A stretch of DNA of 64,000 nt from Planctomycetota bacterium (GTDB lineage: Bacteria > Planctomycetota > MHYJ01 > JACPRB01), in assembly GCA_016209705.1 (NCBI GenBank), contig JACQVR010000085.1, forward strand, positions 1 through 64,000. Direction: 5' to 3'. Position 1 is the stretch's first letter, and each line of letters starts with the position of its first letter. A model generated the notes under the pieces. The model was not told the DNA's origin. It made no database searches and saw nothing but the letters and a program-made list of their open reading frames with translations. The translations under genes and the position numbers were made by a program. Positions 39,469 to 52,273 of this stretch are shown here, in pieces.

Positions 39469-39938
39469 TCCCAGTTGTTGCATCCGTTGGGAACCTTCTG
39501 GCAGTCCATGCACCACAGATCGATGGACATCTTGTTGTGGGCTTCCGCATCCTTCTGATTCTTCGGCCAGGTCGCCTGGTTGTTCTTGTAGTAGACGAGG
39601 GTCTCGGCCTGGATGATGTTCAAGATGTTTCCCTGGGGATCGAGGTCGACTTCCTTGAACTCCATGTATACCTGCTGGCGCGCTCCGCCTTTGCTCAAGG
39701 CCTTGACGAGCATGTGGGAGTCGAAGGTCGCGTTGCTGGGCGGGTAGACGCCCTGATCCAGATCATAGCTCTTGGCCGCCTGGGTCAGCGAATCCAGGTA
39801 GGCCCGCATCTTCCCGTAGCGACCGGAACACAGCGCGCGGCTCAGCACCGGCAGCAGCAAAGCCGCCAGGATGCCGATGATCACGATCACCACGAGCAGC
39901 TCGATCAACGTAAATCCCTTGTTTCGAGGCCCGACCAT
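39465..39938 (-). CDS. Type II secretion-like major pseudopilin (GspG type)
   Basis: 157 residues. A typical short leader and helix: MVGPRNKGFTLIELLVVIVI, then IGILAALLLPVLSRA. The C-terminal part has SYDLDQGVYPPSNATF. First gene of the operon, directly behind a good promoter, as expected for the major pseudopilin. The secretion ATPase, platform and secretin genes are not in the window. Confidence 0.85.
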   Translation of the reverse strand: MVGPRNKGFTLIELLVVIVIIGILAALLLPVLSRALCSGRYGKMRAYLDSLTQAAKSYDLDQGVYPPSNATFDSHMLVKALSKGGARQQVYMEFKEVDLDPQGNILNIIQAETLVYYKNNQATWPKNQKDAEAHNKMSIDLWCMDCQKVPNGCNNWE

Positions 39939-39990
39939 ATCGCCTCCGCTGCAAAGTGGATGTCACGAGAACCGCGAAAACAGGCGTTCA

Positions 39991-40020
39991 AGTATAGGAC
40001 GCCGTCGAGAAGGGGGTCAA
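39991..40020 (-). promoter_or_regulatory. Sigma70-type promoter of the pseudopilin operon
   Basis: On the minus strand: -35 TTGACC (40015-40020), 18-base spacer, -10 TATACT (39991-39996). It is 52 bp upstream of the first pseudopilin start. Confidence 0.7.
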
Positions 40021-40117
40021 TACAATCCTTTTTCACATGGCGGCGGAGCGGCCGCAGCTCGATCTTGAATTGCCCGCGCGTCTTGCCGTACACTTGGATA
40101 GTTCTCAGGACGGCGAC

Positions 40118-40882
40118 GTGGCACGGAAAATTGCGCTCATCTCAGACCTGCACTCGAACACGGAAGCCCTGGAAGCCGTGCTCAAGGACATTCACGCTCA
40201 GGGCGCCGACGAGATCTACTGCCTGGGCGACCTCATCGGCTATGGGCCCAACCCTCGGGAAATGATCCGGCAGGCGCTGAACTGGCGGTGGTCGCTGCGG
40301 GGAAATCACGAGGACGCGCTCCTCTTTTTGGCGCTGGACTTCAATCCCGACGCCGCCCAGGCGATCGAGTGGACCCGCAGCCAGCTCAACGATCCCCAGG
40401 CCCAGCGGGATGAGAACCATCGCATGTGGAACTTCCTGGGCGACCTGCCCGACCTGCGCGAAGACGGCGAAATCATGTACCTGCACGCGTCGCCGCGCAA
40501 TCGGACCAAGGAGTACGTGCGGCCCCACGAGGTGCAGGACCGCGAGAAGATGGAAGAGGTCTTCTCGATGATCCGCCGCATCTGCTTTTGCGGCCACACG
40601 CACGAGCCGGGCGTGTTCACGGAAGACATGAAGTTCTATCCGCCCCGCGCCCTGGCGAACAAGGCGAAGCTCGCCGACGGGCGCAAATACTACGTCAACA
40701 TCGGCTCCGTCGGGCAGCCCCGGGATCGGGACACGCGAGCCTGCTACGTGATCTGGGATCCCGAGAACATGATCGTCGAATTCCGGCGCGTGGAGTACGA
40801 ATACCGCAAGACCATGGAAAAGATCTTCGCCATCAAGCAGATTCCGCGCCGCTTCGGAGAACGCCTCGAAGTCGGCCGCTGA
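40118..40882 (+). CDS. Calcineurin-like metallophosphoesterase
   Basis: 254 residues from a GTG at 40118 with AGGA upstream; an ATG at 40037 would add 27 residues without known homology. Motifs: LISDLHSNTEALEAVL (DxHxN), IYCLGDLIGYGPNP (GDxxGYGP), SLRGNHEDAL (GNHE), YLHASPRN, CFCGHTHEPG (GHxH) and NIGSVGQPRD. This matches the YfcE/MJ0936-like group of small phosphodiesterases. Natural substrate unknown. Confidence 0.85.
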   Translation: MARKIALISDLHSNTEALEAVLKDIHAQGADEIYCLGDLIGYGPNPREMIRQALNWRWSLRGNHEDALLFLALDFNPDAAQAIEWTRSQLNDPQAQRDENHRMWNFLGDLPDLREDGEIMYLHASPRNRTKEYVRPHEVQDREKMEEVFSMIRRICFCGHTHEPGVFTEDMKFYPPRALANKAKLADGRKYYVNIGSVGQPRDRDTRACYVIWDPENMIVEFRRVEYEYRKTMEKIFAIKQIPRRFGERLEVGR

Positions 40883-40900
40883 CCGCCGCGCCGCCGGAGC

Positions 40901-41027
40901 GGAGTCCACAGTCCGAAGTCCAGAGTCGAGTTCCCCTTCATGGCCCCATCGGGGGCATACCCCGCGCATGTCGAGGGGCTGCAGGGGGCGAAACTTCGGA
41001 CCGACTATGGACTTTGGACTGTGGACT
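40901..41027. repeat. Heptamer repeat array with inverted arm (AGTCC type)
   Basis: Left arm GGAGTCC, ACAGTCC, GAAGTCC, AGAGTCG (40901-40928). Right arm ACTTCGG, ACCGACT, ATGGACT, TTGGACT, GTGGACT (40993-41027). The right arm is the reverse complement of the left, and the period is exactly seven. It lies between convergent genes and ends one base before the stop of the lipoprotein gene (41029). Confidence 0.9.
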
Positions 41028-41028
41028 T

Positions 41029-41643
41029 CTATTGGGCCACCCCCCCCATCGGCCGGCGCACCACCCAATCGACCTTCCACTCGCCGTTTTCGACCGTCAT
41101 CGAATACATCATCGTCGTGGTTCCGGCCATCTTGACCATGACCGTCGCTCCCGGTCCGTCCACATAGACATCGCTCACGTTCATTTCGGCGGCCAAGCGG
41201 CGCTGATCCTCGGCCTCGTCTTTGAAAAAGGAGGTCCAGACGCCGACAAACCACGGGGAGTACAGAACGCTGGCCGGCAGCAGGTCAGGACGGCGGTTGC
41301 CGAAATCGAGCTGCACGTCCTTCTGCTTCTTGAACCAAACGTCCAAGTCGATTCGAGTCGGCGCGTCCAACTTCACCACGTGTCCCGCCATTCGGGGATC
41401 CGCCTTGTCGGACATCCGGTGAAAGAACCAGTCGCTGCACATCTGAAGGCTCATCCGGCGCAGCACGGCGACGGCGTCCCGCTCCATGAGCGCCCGGCGG
41501 AATTGATCGAAGGACTCCCGCGCCACGCGCTTGGCCGCCCGCTCCTCCGGAGTTTCCGGACGGGGTTCGTCCATGGGAAAGGCCCGCCGCTCCCGCACGC
41601 ATCCCGCCAGCAGGAGGACCAGGATGGGAATCGCGTTCTTCAT
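41029..41643 (-). CDS. Putative lipoprotein of unknown function
   Basis: 204 residues. The signal ends in LLLAGCVRE, a clear lipobox. The mature part has an early helical region (ETPEERAAKRVARESFDQFR) and a beta-rich end (VYVDGPGATVMVKMAGTT, then ENGEWKVDWVVRRP), which looks like the NTF2-like fold of small periplasmic proteins. The start overlaps the hisS stop. Family not recognised. Confidence 0.65.
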   Translation of the reverse strand: MKNAIPILVLLLAGCVRERRAFPMDEPRPETPEERAAKRVARESFDQFRRALMERDAVAVLRRMSLQMCSDWFFHRMSDKADPRMAGHVVKLDAPTRIDLDVWFKKQKDVQLDFGNRRPDLLPASVLYSPWFVGVWTSFFKDEAEDQRRLAAEMNVSDVYVDGPGATVMVKMAGTTTMMYSMTVENGEWKVDWVVRRPMGGVAQ

Positions 41644-42944
41644 CGCGTCTCTCCTTTGATTACTCGGATCGCCTCGTCCAAGGACATCACGCCTTCGTCT
41701 CCGCCTTCCATGCGCTTGATCTTGACGGCGCGGCGCGCCAGCTCCTCCGCGCCGATGAACACGGCGTACCGCGCTCCCGTCTTGTTCGCTGCGCGCATCT
41801 GGGCCTTCACGCTGCGCCGTTCGTAGTCCAGATCCCCGGACAGTCCCGCGGCGCGCATTGTCTGCGCCGCCAGGAAGATCTCCCCGCGCGCCGCTTCATC
41901 CGCCGCCACGGCGAAGAAATCGGGCGGCGGAAGGCCCGCCGCCGGGCGGCCCGACTCGCGCATCGCGAGCAGGACGCGCTCCGCGCCCGCCGCGAACCCT
42001 ACCGCGCCCACGTCGGGTCCGCCCATGGAGGCCACCAGCGTATCATATCGCCCCCCGCCGACCAGCGCGTTTTGCGCGCCCAGGAGCGGCGAGGCGAACT
42101 CGTAGACCGTGCGCGTGTAGTAATCCAATCCGCGCACGATCTTCTTGTCGACGGCGAAGGCCAGCCCTACGCTCCGCAGCCCGGCCTGCACCGCCTCGAA
42201 GTGCGCCCGGCAGCCGGCGCATACCTGATCCGCGATGGCGGGCGCGCTCTCGTTTCGCCGCGCGTCTTCGGGCACCTTGCAATCGAGCACCCGAAGCACG
42301 TTGCGTTCGAACCGCCTCCGGCAATTGCCGCAGTACGAGGCGAGATGGGGCTCGAGGAACGCGCGCAGCGCCTCGCGATATCCGCCGCGGCAGGCCGGGC
42401 ATCCCATCGTGTTGATGCGGACGTCGAACTTCATGACGCCGACGAGGCGCAGGATTTCCGCATAGACGGCCATCGTCTCCACGTCCAGAAGCGGGTCGTG
42501 GGAGCCGACCGCCTCGACGCCCATCTGCACGAACTGGCGGTACCGCCCCTTCTGCGGCCGCTCGTACCGGAAATTCGGCCCCCAGTACCACACTTTCCAG
42601 AACGCTTTCTGCTGGAAGAGCCGGTTTTCGATCAACAAGCGAATCGCGCCCGGGGTGATTTCCGGCCGGAACGTGTAGGAATCGCCCTCGCCCCGCGACG
42701 GGACGGTGAACATCTCCTTCTCGACGATGTCCGTCACTTCGCCGGTCGATTTGGCGAAAAGCGACGTATGCTCGAAGAGGGGCGGACGGATTTCCTGATA
42801 CCCGTACCGCGCGCAGACGGAGCGGACCGCCGACTCGAGCGCGAGCCATCCGGCGAGCCGCTCTTCGGGTTGGGATCCATGCGGGACCGGAAGGACATCG
42901 TAGGTGCCTTCGGGACGGCGCGGATTCGGGCTTGGACCGCTCAT
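41640..42944 (-). CDS. hisS: Histidyl-tRNA synthetase
   Basis: 434 residues. Class II motifs: PEGTYDVLP, SYTFRPEITPGAIRLLIEN, FRYERPQKGRYRQFVQMG (motif 2), VRGLDYYTRTVYEF (His-binding) and GGGRYDTLVASMGGPDVGAVGFAAG (motif 3), then the anticodon-binding domain. A Cys-rich insert at about residues 180-245 (CPACRGG, CGNCRRRF, CAGCRAHF) probably binds zinc; such inserts occur in some bacterial HisRS. It charges tRNA-His. Confidence 0.95.
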   Translation of the reverse strand: MSGPSPNPRRPEGTYDVLPVPHGSQPEERLAGWLALESAVRSVCARYGYQEIRPPLFEHTSLFAKSTGEVTDIVEKEMFTVPSRGEGDSYTFRPEITPGAIRLLIENRLFQQKAFWKVWYWGPNFRYERPQKGRYRQFVQMGVEAVGSHDPLLDVETMAVYAEILRLVGVMKFDVRINTMGCPACRGGYREALRAFLEPHLASYCGNCRRRFERNVLRVLDCKVPEDARRNESAPAIADQVCAGCRAHFEAVQAGLRSVGLAFAVDKKIVRGLDYYTRTVYEFASPLLGAQNALVGGGRYDTLVASMGGPDVGAVGFAAGAERVLLAMRESGRPAAGLPPPDFFAVAADEAARGEIFLAAQTMRAAGLSGDLDYERRSVKAQMRAANKTGARYAVFIGAEELARRAVKIKRMEGGDEGVMSLDEAIRVIKGETR

Positions 42945-42980
42945 GACGCGGAGGTCATTGTAGAAGGCGCCTTTCGCGGG

Positions 42981-43405
42981 TCAAGGAGCGGTAGGAACGC
43001 GGCGGGGCAATGTGTCGTCACGTTCCTCATGGCGAAGCCATCGGCTTCGCATTTGTCTTATCCCACAACGGTGCGGGGATTGTGGAGACTCATCGGATTT
43101 CAAGTCGTCGCCTTCTTTCACGCCATCATCCCTTCCGATCAAGATGATCACCAGACCGATCTCGTTGGAGACGGCGGTGACTTTCCCATTCAAAACCTTG
43201 GCTGGCCCTAAGCGGCCCGGCCTTGTCCCTTGAGACCTCGGTGACCAGTTGGGCAACATCGCGGGCGTCCGCGCGCTGCAACGTATTAAAGTTTAAAGTG
43301 GACCTCCTCCGCCGCGCCCCCCTCCTGTATGGCATCCACATTCTGAGCCGTTGCCGGAAGCGCCGCCGCCAGAATCATCAGCGTGGTCCCTACGATGCGT
43401 TGCAT
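42981..43405 (-). pseudogene. Decayed gene for an exported protein
   Basis: The ATG at 43405 has a perfect GGAGGA site and opens a signal peptide (MQRIVGTTLMILAAALPATA), but the frame stops after 39 residues at 43286. Coding-like sequence resumes in another frame (DARDVAQLVTEVSRDKAGP, around 43160-43265), then in the first type of frame as LNGKVTAVSNEIGLVIILIG and RDDGVKEGDDL (around 43110-43200). The last motif is typical of the beta-domain of long coiled-coil exported proteins. The middle and end of the gene are missing, so it is a remnant with frameshifts and deletion. Confidence 0.55.
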
Positions 43406-43490
43406 GATTTGTCCTCCAAGCTTTGAGACGTTCGCAAGGTTAGTAGGACCGGGCGGCGAAAAAGGTTTGAGGAAAATGAAGGGGAATGCG

Positions 43491-43574
43491 AAAGCTTGGA
43501 GCTCGGAGCTTGCGGCTTGGAGCGACAAGCTTCTACGAACGAAAGCGGCGGCCGGGTTCTCCGGCCGCCGCTTT
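43491..43574. repeat. Heptamer array (GAGCTTG type) plus 15-bp perfect GC-rich hairpin
   Basis: Units at 43491-43532: AAGCTTG, GAGCTCG, GAGCTTG, CGGCTTG, GAGCGAC, AAGCTTC. Eight bases later GAAAGCGGCGGCCGG (43540-43554) pairs perfectly with CCGGCCGCCGCTTTC (43560-43574) around a 5-base loop. No U-tract follows on either strand. It lies upstream of the decayed gene, downstream of the PC4-like gene. Confidence 0.85.
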
Positions 43575-43660
43575 CCTGAGCTCAATGGAGCGCAGCTGCT
43601 ACTCGTGAGACACGTTATTATCTCCAGGTCAACCCGATTTATCAAAGCCGGAACGACCCC

Positions 43661-43699
43661 TTAGAAATTGCTCGGTTTGGGAGATGTCGCAATTTCTAA
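43661..43699 (+). repeat. P39 hairpin element, copy A
   Basis: 39 bp: TTAGAAATTGC and GCAATTTCTAA form an 11-bp perfect stem around a 17-base loop containing TTGGGAGATG. The stem and loop sequences are shared with the copies at 44170, 62329 and 62748. It lies just downstream of the PC4-like gene. Confidence 0.85.
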
Positions 43700-43733
43700 T
43701 GGATGCGAGCATCTCTGAAAGTGCACCGCATCA

Positions 43734-44018
43734 TCATGGAGCGGACAAAAACTCTAAGGCGGCGTCGAGCGCCAGGCGAAGCCGCGGCACGTCGTCCGCC
43801 AGCGAGAGACGGATGCCGCGGCGGGTGAACCCCTCGAATGAGGAACCCTGCGCGTACTCGCGGATGTCGAGATAAAGCCGCGAGTCGCCTTCGGCCTTGC
43901 GCACCAGCCGGACCTTGTACTTCCCCACCGGGGGAAACTCCCGCACCACGACCTGGTCCATCGGCCTGCGAGACTTCGAAAAGCCGTTGTCGCCGTCCTT
44001 CTTCGTTTCGGTTTCCAT
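43734..44018 (-). CDS. PC4/p15-like single-stranded-DNA-binding protein
   Basis: 94 residues from the ATG at 44018, which has GGAGGA six bases upstream. The core GKYKVRLVRKAEGDSRLYLD, then IREYAQ and TRRGIRLSLADDVPRLRLAL, is the PC4 coactivator pattern (basic strands, DIREY, KGISLSL), preceded by a charged tail. PC4-like proteins bind single-stranded DNA and affect transcription; bacterial members are small and little studied. P39 hairpins in opposite orientation flank the gene. Confidence 0.8.
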   Translation of the reverse strand: METETKKDGDNGFSKSRRPMDQVVVREFPPVGKYKVRLVRKAEGDSRLYLDIREYAQGSSFEGFTRRGIRLSLADDVPRLRLALDAALEFLSAP

Positions 44019-44169
44019 GTCGCTATCCTCCATCAATCCGAAACGAAGAGAGCATGGGACATGCCAGCGAACGTACGAGAACCTGATGGTCATCAAAGAC
44101 TTGCGAGAGAAGCTCCGACGGCTTGATAAGGCGCTTCGACGGGAATCAACGAAGTTACGCCTCGACACA

Positions 44170-46764
<2,595 letters not shown>

Positions 46765-46809
46765 GGATGGGTCTCCTTAGAAGTCCGGGCTCCGCCTTTG
46801 AAACGCGGG

Positions 46810-46838
46810 GTTATAACACAGGCCGGAGCGGGCATCAA
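46810..46838 (-). promoter_or_regulatory. Sigma70-type promoter of metK-ahcY
   Basis: On the minus strand: -35 TTGATG (46833-46838), 17-base spacer, -10 TATAAC (46810-46815). The leader is about 39 bases. Confidence 0.7.
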
Positions 46839-46893
46839 CCCCGAAAATGCGGAAGCTGGCCGCGGCCTCCGGTTCCGGTTATCTTCTTCCCCC

Positions 46894-47400
46894 ATGCCCG
46901 CCGAGCACCGTTTTCTGGATATCCTCCGCGCCCTCAACCGGGCCCGCGTGCGCTATCTCGTCGCCGGCGGCATGGCGGTCAACCTGCATGGAGTCGCCCG
47001 AACCACCCACGACCTCGATCTCTACGTGGACTTGGAGGCCGCAAACCTTCGCCGCGCCGTCAAGAAGCTCGGAAAGCTCGGCCTGAAGCCGATGCTTCCG
47101 GTATCCGCGGAATCGGTCGCGGACGCCGCGATCCGATCCCGATGGATTCGCGAAAAGAACATGATGTTTTTTCCAATGCTGGATCCCGACGATCCGCTCC
47201 ATCCCGTGGATATTTTCGTCGCTCACCCCATCCCCTTCGCCAAAGCATGGGCGCGTCGAAAGAGGGTAACGGCCGATCGAGTTCCGGTTCCCTTGATCGC
47301 CGTCGAAGATCTGATTAGATTGAAACGAAAGGCGAACCGGCTGCAGGATCGCGCCGACATCGAAAATCTAAAACGTTTGAGACATGAGGAGCAATCCTAA
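46894..47400 (+). CDS. Nucleotidyltransferase-fold protein, possible toxin
   Basis: 168 residues. RVRYLVAGGMAVNLHGVART then THDLDLYVDLE is the GG...DxD motif of the minimal nucleotidyltransferase fold (like AbiEii/MenA-type proteins). Later HPVDIFVAHPIPFAKAWARR gives the third acidic residue, and VEDLIRLKRKANRLQDRADI is the usual C-terminal helix. Such proteins are often encoded with a small partner and behave as toxin-antitoxin or resistance modules. A 65-residue gene overlaps its 3' end. Confidence 0.78.
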   Translation: MPAEHRFLDILRALNRARVRYLVAGGMAVNLHGVARTTHDLDLYVDLEAANLRRAVKKLGKLGLKPMLPVSAESVADAAIRSRWIREKNMMFFPMLDPDDPLHPVDIFVAHPIPFAKAWARRKRVTADRVPVPLIAVEDLIRLKRKANRLQDRADIENLKRLRHEEQS

Positions 47401-47581
47401 AAACCGAAGGCGGGTGATCGCTCCCGTTTCGGATGAGGCGAATCGTTCCTACGCGAAGGTTCCGATCAAGCGCCGGTTCGATTGGATCGAGGAGATGATT
47501 CAGCTCGAAGCCGGCCTCCCGCGCGAAATTCAAGAGGCCCATCGCCGGTATCGCGAGGCGGCCCGGCGTCACGACCGCTGA
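47384..47581 (+). CDS. Small partner protein of the nucleotidyltransferase gene
   Basis: 65 residues. A basic N-terminus (NPKNRRRVIAPVSDEANRSY) leads to a helical part (RRFDWIEEMIQLEAGLPREI, then QEAHRRYREAARRH). It overlaps the nucleotidyltransferase gene by 17 bp, so they are likely co-translated; small helical proteins of this sort are common next to such genes and may act as the antitoxin. Its end overlaps the convergent waaA gene by 13 bp. Confidence 0.6.
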   Translation: MRSNPKNRRRVIAPVSDEANRSYAKVPIKRRFDWIEEMIQLEAGLPREIQEAHRRYREAARRHDR

Positions 47582-48846
47582 TCCAGCAGCGAGCACACCC
47601 GGTCCGCCGCCGCGCGAACGGCCCCTCTTCCCGCCTCCGCCACCTGCCGCCCCTTGAGGCCCGCCTCGACGGCCCGTTCAGGATTCCTGAGGAGCTCCCC
47701 GATCGCCATGGCCAGATCGATCGGATTGTCCAGGACGCGCATCGCGCCCGCCTCGATCAGCCGATCGGCGATCTGCCGGAAGTTTTCGAGGCTCGGCCCG
47801 CTGACGATGGGCTTTCCCAGCGCGGCCGGCTCCAACATGTTCTGGCCGCCGCGGGCGCAGTAGGTGCCGCCGATGAACACCACGGTCGCCGCGGCGTACG
47901 TCCGCGCCAGTTCTCCGACCGTGTCCAGGATCAACACCGCATCGCTCGGCGCCGCGGGCGCCAGGCGCGATCGCCGCGCCGGCGGAAACCCCGCCGCCCG
48001 GACGAGGCGTTCGACCTCGTCCGCCCGCTCCACGTGGCGGGGCGCCAGGAGCAGCCGGAGCCGCGGATGCGTCCGCTGGATCCGCTTGTACGTTTCGCAC
48101 AGGATCCGCTCCTCGGGATCGTGCGTGCTTCCGGCCACGAGCAGCGGCTCGTCGGGCTCCAGTCCGAACGCCCCCCGCGCGTCCCGCGCGGCGGACTCCG
48201 GATCGAAGTCGATCAGGGCGTCGTACTTGAGATTTCCCATGACGGCCACGCGATCGGCCGGAACGCCCAGCGCTTGAAGCCGCTCGGCATACGCCGGAGT
48301 CTGAGCCCCCACCCAGGCCAAGCGGCGAAAAACGCGGCGGAAGAACCATCCGGCCCGGCGGTAGCGCCGATGGGAACGGTGGGAAATGCGGCCGTTCACG
48401 ATGGCGACCGGCACGCGGCGTCGGGCCGCCGCCCGCACGAAATTCGGCCACACCTCCAACTCCACCAGAACGATCGCGTCCGGCCGCACGCGGCGCAGCG
48501 CCCGGCTCACCGCCAGCGAAAAATCGAGCGGAAAGTAATGGACGCGGGCGTCCGGATACGCTTGGCGCGCCGCTTCACGACCGCTGGGGGTATACATCGA
48601 GACGTGCAGATCGACATCCGGTATCCGCGCCCGCACCTCCCCCACCAGCGGTTTCACGAGATGGACCTCGCCGACGGAGGAGCAATGAAGCCACAAGCAG
48701 GGGCGGTCTCCCTCCCGGCGCGGCACGCCGCCGAACCGTTCCCCGAGGCCCCGCCGGAAGCGCGGTTCCGTGGCGCACCGGTAGATAAGGTAGGGAGACA
48801 GCAGGAGACCCGCCGCGGCGTACCCAAGGTCGAGGAGCAGCCCCAT
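47569..48846 (-). CDS. waaA: 3-deoxy-D-manno-octulosonic acid (Kdo) transferase
   Basis: 425 residues. An N-terminal hydrophobic anchor (LGYAAAGLLLSPYLIY), then WLHCSSVGEVHLVKPLVGEV with the catalytic Glu, VSMYTPSGREAAR, LVELEVWPNFVRAAARRRVP, VAIVNGRIS, VMGNLKYD, VAGSTHDPEE, and GGQNMLEPAALGKPIVSGPS. It attaches Kdo to lipid A precursor at the inner membrane. With lpxH it supports a lipopolysaccharide-bearing outer membrane. Confidence 0.94.
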   Translation of the reverse strand: MGLLLDLGYAAAGLLLSPYLIYRCATEPRFRRGLGERFGGVPRREGDRPCLWLHCSSVGEVHLVKPLVGEVRARIPDVDLHVSMYTPSGREAARQAYPDARVHYFPLDFSLAVSRALRRVRPDAIVLVELEVWPNFVRAAARRRVPVAIVNGRISHRSHRRYRRAGWFFRRVFRRLAWVGAQTPAYAERLQALGVPADRVAVMGNLKYDALIDFDPESAARDARGAFGLEPDEPLLVAGSTHDPEERILCETYKRIQRTHPRLRLLLAPRHVERADEVERLVRAAGFPPARRSRLAPAAPSDAVLILDTVGELARTYAAATVVFIGGTYCARGGQNMLEPAALGKPIVSGPSLENFRQIADRLIEAGAMRVLDNPIDLAMAIGELLRNPERAVEAGLKGRQVAEAGRGAVRAAADRVCSLLDQRS

Positions 48847-48852
48847 GGCGAA

Positions 48853-51759
<2,907 letters not shown>

Positions 51760-51825
51760 GGGCGATCTCGAAACAGGCGGGAAGGAACGATCCTGCGACC
51801 GGACGGCGGGCGGACCGTGAAGCGG

Positions 51826-52125
51826 CTAGGGCTTGGTACGAAAAACCGGCAGGCGCCAGTCATAGCGGACGGCGTCGCGAGGGTCCAAGGCGGCCTCGGC
51901 CTGGGTCAAGGTCAAAGAAGCCGGCGCCCCGTGCCCCGGAGGGCTGGATGCTTCCGCCGCCGAACGCACTACGGTGAACACGGGATCCAAGGCGTCGAGC
52001 GATCGGACCCGCGCTTCCGCAGCGAGCGCGGCGACGAGGACCTCCGCGGGATGAAGCGCCGATCCCTCCGCGGGCCCGTATCCCAGGGATGTCGCCACCG
52101 CCAGCATCAAGGCAGGCTGCATCAT
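51826..52125 (-). CDS. Small protein of unknown function upstream of secA
   Basis: 99 residues beginning MMQPALMLAVATSLGY, possibly an uncleaved or short signal, followed by an alanine-rich segment (LVAALAAEARVRSLDALDP). No family recognised. A promoter with TATAAT ends 12 bp before its ATG, which supports the gene being real. It lies 66 bp upstream of secA on the same strand and may share its transcript. Confidence 0.5.
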   Translation of the reverse strand: MMQPALMLAVATSLGYGPAEGSALHPAEVLVAALAAEARVRSLDALDPVFTVVRSAAEASSPPGHGAPASLTLTQAEAALDPRDAVRYDWRLPVFRTKP

Positions 52126-52136
52126 GCGTAGCCGTA

Positions 52137-52166
52137 ATTATACGGCGGCCAGAAAGGCCGGCGCAA
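52137..52166 (-). promoter_or_regulatory. Sigma70-type promoter upstream of the small gene and secA
   Basis: On the minus strand: -35 TTGCGC (52161-52166), 18-base spacer, -10 TATAAT (52137-52142). The start codon at 52125 is only 12 bases from the -10 box, so the transcript would be nearly leaderless. Confidence 0.6.
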
Positions 52167-52179
52167 GCCGCCGTCGGTT

Positions 52180-52273
52180 GTTACAAACTATTTTGAAAAT
52201 TATTTGTAACGCTACAGAATATTCTCAAAATATTTCGTAACAGTTACAATATATTCTCAAAACTTTTTGTAAC
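52180..52273. repeat. Three R31 palindromes after pyrD
   Basis: Units at 52180-52210, 52211-52241 (abutting) and 52243-52273 (one base apart). All keep GTTAC/GCTAC at the left and GTAAC at the right with a TTTTGAAAA- or TTCTCAAAA-type centre. The third unit encodes the last nine residues of PyrD (VTKSFENIL) and its stop. Confidence 0.9.

Noticed and set aside
43031-43050. Terminator-like hairpin GCGAAGCC-ATC-GGCTTCGC
   Set aside because: The stem is perfect, but the only T-rich flank is on the plus side, where no plus-strand gene ends; too weak to list as a feature.
46765-46805. SAM riboswitch in the metK leader
   Set aside because: The predicted leader is only about 39 bases and matches no known SAM riboswitch consensus that I recognise.
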